The notes beneath the pieces were generated by a model. The model saw only the letters and a list, made by a program, of their open reading frames with translations. It ran no database searches and was not told the origin of the DNA. 64,000 nt of DNA from Metarhizium brunneum (lineage: Eukaryota > Ascomycota > Sordariomycetes > Hypocreales > Clavicipitaceae): positions 4,464,001 to 4,528,000 of the forward strand of contig NC_089424.1 of NCBI RefSeq assembly GCF_013426205.1, written 5' to 3'. The translations under genes were made by a program, and so were the position numbers. Positions 1 through 10,716 of this stretch are shown piece by piece. Position 1 is the stretch's first letter. Each line of letters begins with the position of its first letter.

Positions 1-855
1 TAAAGTGGTTCTAATGTGAATAGCTACTATAATAGTATTTTGATATTTCTTGCAGTTCTTTGCCAGATTCTATTTAGCTAGCTCACGGTGACTAGCTACT
101 GTGTATTCGAGAGAGTATAAAACTGAATAGGATCCGAAAAAAAACCAGGCTAATAGGTAAGATGCCTAGAGGATGCCAGCTCCAAAGGTGACAGAAGTGC
201 GCCGGGACGTGAAAGTATTGAATATACGTGATTCCGGTGCCCCTACAAGAAACAACTCAAGATTGATTTTAAACCACTGCCTATAAGTTCTGCCGTTACG
301 CGAATCCTTTTTTGAAATCTGAATAATGTCCGCAACCTACAAGGCAAGGCCTGTGTAGTCCCAACCGAGACCTCGTGTCTACCTTTCAGAGGCATTGGTT
401 TTACGTCAACATTTATTCTCAGGCTCCCAATCTTCCGCCATGACCGGGAGCAGGAGCCCAAAGTACCTCTTTGTCCTTGTTCCAGGTCCAACAGGCCACC
501 AGTATTGCAGTCGCGCACAGGGTGATATTCGATTTACGATAAAGGGAGGACATGATACGGGCCACTGCATTTCATCTAACCAATAATATTGGCCTAAATG
601 TCATCATTAATTTGCAACATTACCTTGATGGTCTTTGGCCACAACCCTGATGGCCGCATCTGGTGATGTATCTCCAAGTAGATTGAAACTATCAGGCAGT
701 AGAAGAGATGGAATAGATAGGTTTGAGCCCTGAAAGACGCGTGAATTATCGAATTACTTTTCTATATAAACTTTGTTTTGATTTTAAAATGCAGCATCGA
801 TTACTTCCCTTTATCAATCTTTTTGGTCGCAAAAGCCATCATCCAAACCATCATA
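1..855. other. Intergenic, no gene seen
   Basis: Only short overlapping frames without family resemblance are present. The right end is the promoter and 5' leader of the CobW-type gene that starts at 856. Nothing else is recognised. Confidence 0.6.
763..770 (+). promoter_or_regulatory. TATA box of the CobW-type gene
   Basis: A perfect TATATAAA lies 86 bp upstream of the ATG at 856, a normal distance for a fungal TATA box with a short leader. The role is inferred from sequence and position only. Confidence 0.5.
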
Positions 856-3003
856 ATGGGTGCTTCTCGACGCATTGGCCGAGCTTCGGCTAGTACAAAG
901 TCCAAAAAGAAGTCTGTCAAGATTCATGTTCCTCAAAAGTCTCTCCCAGTTACTCTGCTTTCGGGATTTCTGGTATGCCATTCTTCAACTGGATATTGCC
1001 ATAGTCGGGACCCTCACTCTGACCACGACTTACAGGGAGCTGGGAAGACGACGCTGCTGCAGCACATTCTCCGCACGGAACATGGGCTCAAAATAGCCGT
1101 CGTCGTCAATGACATTGGGGCGTATGTGGGCTGCATGATGCTGCGGGCAGGACTGTGCTAATTGTTGTGACGCAGGATCAACATCGACGCCGCCCTGATC
1201 AAGAAGACGCACAAACTGACAAGGACCGAGGAAAAGGTCATTGCTCTACAAAATGGATGCATCTGTTGCACATTGAGAGGCGATCTCCTTGAAGAACTGG
1301 TGCGCATCTCTCGGCTTGAAGAGTTTGACTACATCATCATCGAGAGCAGTGGCATCAGCGAGCCAGAGCAAGTTGCTGAAACTTTTGACGCTCGCCTTGC
1401 AGAACAGATGGGCGATCTAGCAAATGCAGATACTGCCATGCCACTGGACGAGAATACAGTGAGAGTTCTCAAACAAATGTGAGTAGATGGCGTGGCTCTG
1501 TCGTAGCTGTCATGGCCACTGACAGATCCATAGCAAAGCTGCGGGCGGGCTGGAAAAGTTTGCTCATCTCGATACAACGGTCACGGTGATTGATGCTTTC
1601 ACCATGCTAAACGACTTTGATACTGCGGATATTCTTTCTTCTCGCCGTAATGACGTCACCCCGGAGGATGAGCGAACGGTTTCGGACTTGATGGTTGACC
1701 AGATTGAATTTGCCGATGTCATTATTCTGAACAAGATCGACATGGTGAGTTTTTGAAAAATTTGAAACTTACGAAATATGTAAAGAGGGCGCATGAAAAT
1801 AACTTATACCTTTGTCCCTAGATTGACGAGGAAACGAAAACGGCAGCCATAAGCTTAATTAAGAAGCTCAACCACCGGGCCAGGATTATTCAGTCTACTC
1901 GCGGCAAGGTCGAGGTCAAAGAACTTGTCAATACTGGCTTATTCAAGCTGGACGTCGCCCAGGCCGGATACGGATGGCTGCAAGACCTTCATGAAATGAC
2001 CGTGCGCGAGGTGCGGCCATCTACTACCTCTCTACAATGCGAGTTTGCGAGCTAATGTCCAATTTCACAGGTCAATGGACGCAATGTCGCCACACCCAAG
2101 CCGGAAACTGAGGAATACAACGTCCAGAGTTTCATCTACACGCGGCGCAGACCTTTTCACCCCCGAAGGCTGTTTAGCTTGATATATGACAAGTTCATCC
2201 TTCAAATGGAGCATCCCGATGAAGAAGATGACGAAGATGACGAGCTTGACCAAGACGATGACGACGAACAAGACTCCAGCATGAGCGGGCAGGATGATCC
2301 GCGTAGCTCAGAATCAGTTTCAGGATCGGAGAGGCGTGGAAGCGACTCGGAACAGTCTGACAAGAGCTCCGCATCTACAGCTCGAACCGTGCCGTCTCTT
2401 GAAGGGGAGCCACGGAAGCACACAGACGACACGGCCATGGATATCGACGTCGACATGGACATTCCGCCCAATGCAGCCATCCTGGCCAATAAGCGCGCCC
2501 ACCCTACATTCAGGCGTCTTTTCCGGTCCAAGGGCGAGTTCTTCCTGGCCACCCGCCCCCATCGGGCGGGAGACTGGTCGCAAGCCGGCGCAATGCTAAC
2601 GCTGACGGGCGGACGGCCATGGTTCTGCACGCTACCGCCGGAAGAGTACACAACCGGCGATAGGGACGTCGATTCTCTTGTCCAGCACGACATCCTCAAG
2701 GGCGGTGAGTGGGGAGATCGCCGACAGGAACTAGTCTTTATTGGTGAGAAGCTGGACCATGTAAACCTGGAGAAGCTCCTGGACGAGTGTCTGCTCACCG
2801 ACGAGGAGATGGAGGCGTGGGAGAGGGTCATGAGGGACGATGGGCTCGATGACTCGCAGCGTGTTGACGCCCTGCAGGACGTGTTTGACGACGGGTTCCC
2901 GGATTGGATGGAGCAAGACGGCGCCGAGGGCATGGACGAAGACGGCCATGACGGCCACAACCACGGCCGCAACTCGAAACACGACGTGTTAGTCGGAAAC
3001 TAA
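856..3003 (+). CDS. CobW/ZNG1-type GTPase metallochaperone
   Basis: G3E-family P-loop GTPase; relatives load zinc or another metal onto client enzymes in the cytosol. Six exons join in frame to 612 aa: 856-972, 1036-1121, 1176-1478, 1534-1744, 1822-2010 and 2071-3003, all with GT-AG introns of 54-77 nt. The first intron falls immediately before the P-loop GAGKTT (residues 40-45). The family metal motif CxCC is present as C96, C98 and C99, and the guanine-specificity motif NKID precedes the fourth intron. The C-terminal CobW domain begins at YTRRRPFHPRRL and is interrupted by a long acidic Asp/Glu/Ser-rich insert before it resumes. The tail is His-rich (GHDGHNHG), a likely extra metal site. 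The start is the first ATG after the TATA box and fits the family N-terminus. The family assignment is secure; the metal and the client are unknown. Confidence 0.9.
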
Positions 3004-4900
3004 AAAGTAGAGTAGTACTCTTCCGGGGGGCGTCCGGTTCCCCTGTCGCAGACAGAGACAAGTCCAGGTGGTCATAGTATGTAATATTCCGTAGACGTTA
3101 CGCAACGACGCTCCTGCTGCTCACGAATCAGATGACCTACCGTCATTTCGCTTCTTTCTTTTTTTTTCTTTTTCACAGTGTAGCCCATCTACATGACGTG
3201 GACGCATGTATGGCCTGCCGAAATTACAAGCAAGCAACACGTGGGAGCACAATACGCCCGCAGCCCCCAGGTTATCAATGACGGGTTTGCTCCCCGCGGT
3301 CCTACCACAGGCCCCCTGACCAACAGACAGTGGTGTTTGTTGGGTGTGGGCAAAAAGTCAATGAAAACAGATTGACGCTGGACGGACTCTTATCTCTGCG
3401 GCCTTGGCGCGGGCGCTCGTGTGGCTGAGTTGTCATACAATGTCTCAGCGCAAGGGGCCGGGGTTCACACAGCCTTTGGAGCTTGCGCGTGCTTGGGTCG
3501 TACCGACATTCCGCTCGTGGTCGTGAGACAAGGGCATTACTCACTGTGACGTTGTATTCCTGCCCCAAAAGGGCCGTCTAGGAACTTTCCAGCATTGAGC
3601 TTGCGACCGCCGGCGTGGGCATCTTGTGTCATGAATGATTCCGGCAACGTCTAATGGCGATCTAGTTTGCCACCCTCCACACTAAATTAAGCATAACAGA
3701 ATCTTGGCTACGCACGGCAGCTCATCTCGGATGCGGCCTACCGTTGAACTTGATTAGTCGAGGCGTCGACGGTGCATCCGCACAGGGCTGTGCCTCCCCC
3801 CCCCCCCTCCAAGTCCTTTATACACCGGGTTCACCTGTGCGAGATACATGATGCATCCTTGTCTTCTGGGAGGGATGAGTAGCCGCATTTTTCGGCAATT
3901 GTCAGCCACACACCACCACACCTCCTTGTCAAATGGCAGCTTCAAGCCAAAAGCGCATGGCCGGAGCTTCTCGGATGACTTGCACCGAGTGCCTTGGGCA
4001 ACGTACTGCCGTGAGCAAGTATTGCCGATCTCGACCGTTCTGGCGCTGATGGACATGCTCAGCCCTTCTCGGAGCCTCGAGAGGACGTGTACATCTTGTT
4101 GGACGGCATTTGTGACTTGCGCCGTCACATGTATACTTGGTCGAGCGTCTTGGCAATAGGCCGCCGGTCCACCGCTTGGGGCCGTGCTTATACCCTTGCG
4201 ACAGTCACCCCCCGAATGCCTAGATATGGCGAATCTTGATGGGAATAATGCTTAATCTTTGTGGGATCGGAAACCCCTCTGACTCATCTGGGACCTCGAG
4301 CTGTCTGACCCCAGGTCGAGGCGGGAATTGGCTGAATGCCGCGGACTCGGCGGGATACGGGGGCCGAGTGTCAAATCTGCTGTCGTGGGGGCCAAGAGGC
4401 TTCGGTCTTTATTGGAATTATCTACTACTAGCAGTTACTAGACTTAATGTCCCGGTATTCACGGAACCTACTACCGTTGATCAACTTGATCCCCTGTCAG
4501 CCCGTTCCACTTTTGGGCATTTGCAAGCAGAGCCAACATGAACCCAGCCTTGGCACCGTCCAGTCCAGCCGTGTGCCATTGACGGCTTGCGCGTCGTAAA
4601 TGCTGTTATCAGTCTTATTTACTGGCCTATGTTTCACCCTGTTTCCTCCTGTCGACTCGTTGCCTGAAACTAGAACCCGTCTATTAAAGAGGCCATGTCA
4701 GCCAGCACGCCATCAACACCACCGCGGTCCGCCATATCTCAACCCTCTCTCAGAAAATCGGCACCGCCGGAACTCCTCATCTGACAGATATCCGTCCTGA
4801 AATTAGTCCATCCAAAGGCGGAATAATTTTCCAGCAAGTCTCGAGCCTTCTCGGTCACTACCTGCCGGTCCTACATGTTTACTATCCCACAACGTCAGCC
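3004..4900. other. Intergenic, no gene seen
   Basis: About 1.9 kb with only short low-quality frames. It holds a C-run near 3798-3808 and the promoter of the following membrane protein. No RNA gene or repeat family is recognised. Confidence 0.55.
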
Positions 4901-5897
4901 ATGGCGGGATCATTCGACGTCGATCCGCAACTCTGTCAGCACTATGCACAGTTTGCTTCAAATCTAGACAAGCAGAATTTTAGGATAATATACTGGACCA
5001 TGTTTATAACAAACTTGATTGTCTTGTTTTTCGGTTCATGGGTATATTCCAAGTGCGTGGGCAACCCCCGACTCTCGTAACGTGCTCGCTCGCCAGAGTA
5101 ATACTGACATGGCATCACGCAGAGCACAAAAGGCAGTCGAGACCCTCGGGACTCATTCAAATCAACGAGCAAAAGTGCTCCGCAGATACATCTTCATCTG
5201 CCTAGGATGTTTGGCCGTGTCTACCGTCGTCGTTGTGATGGAGGCATACGCCCTTTTGGCTCTGCAGTTCTGCGACGGTGAAGACCTCATGTCCCTGTAC
5301 TGGTCAACATGGACCATGCTCCAGGTTGGTTCACTGATTGCCATTGCGGGCGTCATTTTGGCCTTGTGCCATAACCTCAGAAATCGCCAGCACCCGTACG
5401 TTGCTTCGTCCACCAACCCGCTGTTCCCAACCCTAACCCTCTGACCTACTCACTGACCTACATCTAGACCCTGGGCGCTCGCATTGGGAACTCCGGTTCT
5501 CGTGATTGCAGGAATTCTGCACTTATTCCATGACTGTACAAGAAAGAGAATCAAAAAGTTGCGACGGCCAGCGGGCAGTGCATCCGACGACGGCCAGGAA
5601 CCACGTATTAGCCAAGCGTAAGTGCCTCCCCAACCCACATGTCACAGAAGCCGGATGAGCATCTAACTCGGCCGTCGTAGGAATACCATTGAAAATTGTA
5701 GCCACGAAGACAAATGCTCCGATATCCAAGCCGAGTTCATTGGCTTTACGGTGGAGGGTGGCCCGATTGTGAGATTCACACAACCAGTGGCGCCGATGCC
5801 ACAAGGGCAACTCTTGGGCCGCGACAACGGCGGAGGGTCGACTTTTGCTTTCCCACGGGGAATGGTTCGGTTTGAAACAGAGGACGAAATACCATGA
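4901..5897 (+). CDS. Hypothetical four-helix membrane protein
   Basis: I do not recognise the family. Four exons (4901-5052, 5123-5395, 5468-5617, 5681-5897) with canonical GT-AG introns splice in frame to 263 aa, which strongly supports a real gene although no single exon is long. Four hydrophobic segments are visible: about residues 27-48 (IIYWTMFITNLIVLFFGSWVY), 69-95, 107-130 and 143-160. A basic stretch (CTRKRIKKLRR) and a hydrophilic C-terminal tail of about 85 aa follow, so the tail is probably cytosolic. Short membrane proteins with introns between helices are common in ascomycetes and many lack a function. The second intron contains the telomere-like string AACCCTAACCCT at 5429-5440. 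Confidence 0.75.
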
Positions 5898-6983
5898 CCG
5901 GGAGGCTTCGGGGCGGGCGAGGTCACGGAACGGCGGTATACCAAGGCGGCTTACTCGACATGGAAGCTCGAGAGCCGTCGAGTGCGGTCAATAGCATAAA
6001 AGGCGTTGGGAACGGTTATTATTACTGAGCTTCTGGAGGGCGACTTGGGCCCGGCAAAAGATTGTTTTCATGCAAGCCGAGGGTAGCGACTGGGAAAAAT
6101 GTTTTGTTTCGACAATGTTGCGTCATTGTGATGCTATTCAATGAAGCGACAAGGCTGAATGACTAAAGCGTTAGACATGCTTAGGTCGTATGTTTACAAA
6201 TTGAGACCATTTGTTCGATCAGGTGAATCGACGTCTATCATCATGCAGGTGTTGCCATGAGAGCGGACCGCGGTAATCGCAGACCTATTGACTTGACATG
6301 AATCTCTCAGCTGTAACAGCTATTTCCGTTCTTCTAGACGCAACTCCAGAAGTCTGAGGAACTAAAGAGCCACGGGCACTGAGACACCCTTTCTTATGCA
6401 GAGCCGCAATCTTGGCCCGATGCATCTATCAATTGATTGTGCTGTTTCAGGCAGAGACAGGACTGAGCAGCAGAGTCGACCAGATAGGCGAAGTGTTAGG
6501 GGCATGTCCTGGCATCTGCAGGGACAGCATTCGCTATAACGGGGCAGCTGGGGCACCAGGCGGGCACATGTCTGGGCTGTCAACGGCCTGATGCCCCTGT
6601 GTTGGGTCCCCGGTGCCATCAATTGATGTCCCCCCAGGTGCCATGTGCAGGCTCCCCGCGCAAGTCGGCAGCTCCGGACATCGGCCTCGCTCTGGTTGGC
6701 TGGAGCGGGTTGCGACTTCCCATCAAATGGTTTCCAACTCTCTGTGCTCACACACCGAAAAAACCGCCCCAATTGCTTGCTAATCGATAAAGCGTCATTC
6801 CTCCAAGAGGCGACTTGCCAGCAACCTCTCTCTGTAATCACTCTCAGAACATCTGCCTCGACGAGTATTGATGCGCCTGCCCCAAGTTCGCTTTGCACTA
6901 TATTGCTCTTACCTCAGCGCTTGTCTCAGGTATCGGTGGAGAATCGTTGCAGGACAAAACACTGCACCTTTGTTTGATACAGC
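5898..6983. other. Intergenic, no gene seen
   Basis: About 1.1 kb, presumably the terminator of the membrane-protein gene and the promoter of CFD1. The overlapping frames on both strands between 6362 and 6977 have no family resemblance. Confidence 0.55.
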
Positions 6984-7994
6984 ATGGGCCTGGACAAGGT
7001 TAAGCACATCGTGCTGGTAAGACGTGTTGCAACATCTCATCGATGCGTTTTATGGCCCGTTCGAGCGCCGCTCCCAAGGCTTCTTTACTAACCTCTTGCT
7101 TGCATCCAGGTTCTGTCCGGCAAGGGTGGGGTGGGCAAGTCATCCGTGACCACGCAGTTGGCTCTCTCGCTATCTCAGGCTGGCCATTCTGTAGGCATCC
7201 TCGATGTTGATCTGACTGGGCCTTCTATCCCCCGAATGTTGTCCATTGAAGAGTCCAAAGTTACTCAGGTCCCGGGCGGCTGGGCCCCGGTTCCCGTTCA
7301 CGGAGAGGACGCAGGCGCCGGCGTCGGCAGCCTGCACGCCATGAGCTTGGGGTTCCTGCTCCCGCAGCGAGGTGATGCCGTTGTCTGGAGAGGCCCCAAG
7401 AAGACGGCCATGATTCGGCAGTTCATCCGCGATGTTCTCTGGGACAATACCGACTATTTGCTCATTGACACGCCGCCAGGCACCAGCGATGAGCACATTT
7501 CTCTGGCGGAAACACTGCAGAGCGAGGCTGTTCCCGAGCAGGTTGCGGGTGCGGTTGTGGTCACCACGCCACAAGCAGTCTCTACGTCCGATGTCCGCAA
7601 AGAGCTCAACTTTTGTTTCAAAACGGGCATTCGAGTGCTGGGTGTGGTTGAGAATATGAGCGGCTTCGTCTGCCCTCACTGCTCGGAATGCACCGACATT
7701 TTTGGCTCTGGGGGTGGCCGTAGCATGGCAGACGAGTTCAAGGTTCCGTTCTTGGGCACGGTACCGATGGATGCGCAGTTTATTGCCTTGCTTGAGGAAG
7801 GTCGACGACCACAATATCCAGTCGGCACACGTATCAACGGACACGACATATCCTCCACTGCACCAGATGAAGGCGACACCAGTGACACCAACAGCAGCGG
7901 AAACCTTGTCGAAAAATACAAGCACTGCTCGCTCTCGCACGTGTTTAACGACATTACGGCATCGCTGACGGCGAAAATCTTAAACCAGGCTTGA
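6984..7994 (+). CDS. CFD1: Cytosolic Fe-S cluster assembly ATPase Cfd1 (NUBP2-type)
   Basis: Mrp/NBP35 P-loop ATPase that forms the Cfd1-Nbp35 scaffold, on which 4Fe-4S clusters are built for cytosolic and nuclear proteins. Exons 6984-7016 and 7110-7994 give 305 aa; the intron at 7017-7109 falls after [11 protein letters not shown]. The deviant Walker A motif SGKGGVGKS lies at about residues 14-22, with DVDLTGPS and the [10 protein letters not shown] switch downstream. The bridging-cluster cysteines are C199 and C202 in CPHC, with C205 three residues later. The protein lacks the N-terminal four-cysteine ferredoxin-like extension of Nbp35, which separates Cfd1 from its partner. An extra stretch of about 35 aa rich in Ser, Asp and Thr interrupts the C-terminal part, as in other fungal copies. 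Confidence 0.93.
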
Positions 7995-9950
7995 GAAAGG
8001 AGCCTCGCGCTTCCTTCATGTGGACCGATCATGTCTGAATTTCCACCAAAGGCCATCAGCCTCCGGGCCCGCAAACCGGGCCAACACAAAAACACGCATC
8101 CGCCATCCCGTGGCGGGGACGTATCTTGTCGCATAGAAGAAGGCCCCGAAGCTAACACTGATATTGCCCAGCAATAGAGGCGATCCCTCGACGGGAAGAA
8201 GAGAGCCAAAAGAGGCGAGGACATGCAGGCGCCGAATGTACACCGAGGTAGCTTGTAGCTCAGCATTGGGCAATGGCAAGCTGGGCACTAGGTAGTTACT
8301 AGGCATGGAGTACTACTAGTTGCAGGCTGGGTAGCAATACGTGCATGGGGAGCAGCCCAATGCCCACCTGGTTGGTGATAAGTTGCCTATGAGCGAAAAG
8401 GCAGCACCCGTGTTGGTCGGCCGCGATAGACACTTTCCTTTTCAGTGTGCGGAGTACGGATCTAGGGTTCTAGAGGTACGGTAGCGGATGGGAGCATTTG
8501 GACAGGTGCACAAAATGAGATGCACGGATGCATGTATCCAGACAATTGGCGTGCAGTGGCTGGCTGTGCCGCCTCTCCATGGAGAGTGCAGGTGCGGGCA
8601 CTTGGTGGTCTGTACGGGTTAGGCGATGATCAAAATGAGTCAAGGAGAAATTCGAGACCAATTGAGCAGATAGTCAAGTGTGTTCATGTCACGGAGTGAG
8701 TGGTGTTCGTTCTATTCTGCCGTCGTGAGACAGACGGACGGAGCCACAGACAGCCATAGTAACGAACGGTAAAAATATCTACCTAGAGGTAGGTTCCTGT
8801 GCCCCAACGATGTTTGTTTTGCTCCTTCTTGGACCATGCCAAGGGAAGAATCCAGATCGTGGACAACGAGCAAGGACAATAAATGGATGGACGGAGGCGG
8901 CATAAACTCATTTTAATGCGACGCTGAACGACCACAACCGCCATGCACCCGGTCAGCAGTCGACAGCGACAGCGACAGTGACAGCGGATAGTGGACGGCG
9001 AACGACGAGTTGATGTTTTGTCATTCCGTCTTCTGGTTCGACGATGAGTGGCGTTGGCCCCTTTCGGCAGCCATCAGCCAAGTTCCCGTCTCCAGTTCCA
9101 GTCTCGTCCCACCCACCCAAGACCAGGTGCAGGTCCAGATGCAACCACGTCCAACACGATGTGCTGCAACACGGTGCACATGCTCGGCTTGCAAAAATTG
9201 CCAAAGTCCTCCGCCGGCATTGAAAGCGCCCGTTTCTGTTGATGCCATCGAACCGGCGGGCTAGCCAAAGATGAGCATGAATGAAATGGACCTCTCGACT
9301 CTGCGGCCTTGTGGGAGCTACGGATTTCTGATTATTTTGGCTGGCAAAAGCCCCAACCCTACGTCATCAAGTCATGCATGCCCATGGCCTCAGAATGATG
9401 GTCTTTGCCACAGCCACGCCCAGCATGCATGCAGCAGCAGGCGCAGGTGCAAAGTGTGAGATCTGAAGAGATTGTACGAGATGTGAGGATGCGAGGTTGG
9501 CCAGTCCGCAACGCGGGCGAACGAGGGCCGCAGGGGAATAAGAGCACAAAAGGGCAAAGCAAGAAAAAAAAAAAAAAGAAGACACGAACAAAAAAAAACT
9601 CTGTGGTCGCCCGCTCACCCGTCCAGACATCCACTTTGAAATCCACTTTGACGTCCACGTCCTCACCCACGTCCTCGTCCAACAGCATCCATCCGCTTAG
9701 GCGCCGACCTCTTTTCTTCCTTTTTTCTCCTTGTGCACCTCACACGACCAAGCAATTTCTTCGACTCCCACCTCTTCAATTGCGTTGAGCCGTGGGACAC
9801 TATTCCAACACCATCTATGGGTTCTTCCCAGCCTTAAGTTTTATTCAGTTTTCGTCTGCGGAAGCCACCGCTGACCGGCCTCCGCGGCGGACCCGATTCC
9901 TCGCGAGCATCAGCCCCCTCCCCCTCGCTCAAGCGCTTTTTAAACCGCAT
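7995..9950. other. Intergenic with simple-sequence tracts
   Basis: No gene is recognised. The stretch holds a GACAGC hexamer tract at about 8962-8986, an A-rich run near 9563-9590, CT-rich promoter-like sequence from about 9700, and copies of a GGAGTACGGA/TACTCCGTA-type motif (8451-8460, with a related string near 8308). The right end is probably the promoter of the S-adenosylmethionine decarboxylase gene. Confidence 0.5.
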
Positions 9951-10002
9951 TCTATGCGTTCGACTGATCCACTGCGCTTCCTCTTCTCTCGACCTTCCAA
10001 GT

Positions 10003-10059
10003 ATGTCTCCCCTCGCCCTATGGTCCTCTGCCAGCCTGTCCACCTACGACTACAACTAG
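10003..10059 (+). CDS. Upstream ORF in the AdoMetDC leader, 18 codons
   Basis: An ATG at 10003 opens a frame of 18 codons ending in TAG, peptide MSPLALWSSASLSTYDYN. It lies in the pyrimidine-rich leader about 660 nt upstream of the AdoMetDC start. AdoMetDC mRNAs of animals and plants are known to carry small uORFs that mediate polyamine repression of translation; that this one does the same is inference. A longer overlapping frame starts at 9954 (ATG CGT) in another phase. The transcript start is not known, so the uORF may or may not be inside the mRNA. Confidence 0.35.
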   Translation: MSPLALWSSASLSTYDYN

Positions 10060-10197
10060 GACAACGACGCCGGCAAAGACTCAGCCTGCCAAGCCGTACT
10101 AGATATCCGCAACCTGTGTGTACTGACTGACTGACTACCTTCCCCCCGCAGGCCTCGATAGCACCCTTGCAAAGACAAAGGACACCAAGAAAATTAC

Positions 10198-10212
10198 ATG
10201 AAGTCGACTTAA
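10198..10212 (+). CDS. Minimal uORF in the AdoMetDC leader, 4 codons
   Basis: ATG AAG TCG ACT TAA, the last upstream ATG before the main start at 10717. The remaining leader of about 500 nt has no ATG, which would allow reinitiation at the main ORF. Its function is inferred from position only. Confidence 0.3.
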   Translation: MKST

Positions 10213-10716
10213 GCCCACCGCGATAACTCGTCCTCTACTTCCTTCCAAAGCACAAGCAGATACCTCTGTCTGCTAGCTCCGGTACTTTCCCACGGGTATC
10301 GGACTACGCCTTCGACCATCCAACATTCTGTCACAGAAGTTGTTTCTTCACTCCCTCCGCTTCCGACCCCCTTAACGTCCATTTAGAGACGTTAGCGACT
10401 CTCCCATACGTCTTATTGCTGCTGGCTACGCCAGCATCTTGGGAACAACCACCTCCTGTGGGCCTACTCTCTCAGACAGACACCGCAAGGTCTGTTTGAG
10501 CGGCAGCTAGTGCTCCGCGGACTCTGCCTAGCGGGCAAAGACAATAGCAAATTGATTTTTTAAAAAAAGAACAAGAAAATAAGAGGCATTCCTCAGACTC
10601 GCCTTTGTCCAATCCTCAACCCGGGTTTAAACAGGGACCGAACCTCACCCCCAGATCTCCCTCATCATTGCTTAGCTTGGTGCGCTTCTCACTTCTCCCA
10701 GAGTGAGACGTTAATT

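Noticed and set aside
2202..2972. 256-aa open frame on the minus strand
   Set aside because: Antisense shadow of the CobW C-terminal exon; its Ser-rich tail mirrors the Asp/Glu codons of the acidic insert.
10003..10212. Frame that continues past the uORF stop, suggesting readthrough or an antizyme-like recoding gene
   Set aside because: The continuation is short, has no antizyme similarity, and would need a 37-nt or shorter intron to stay open; chance is more likely.
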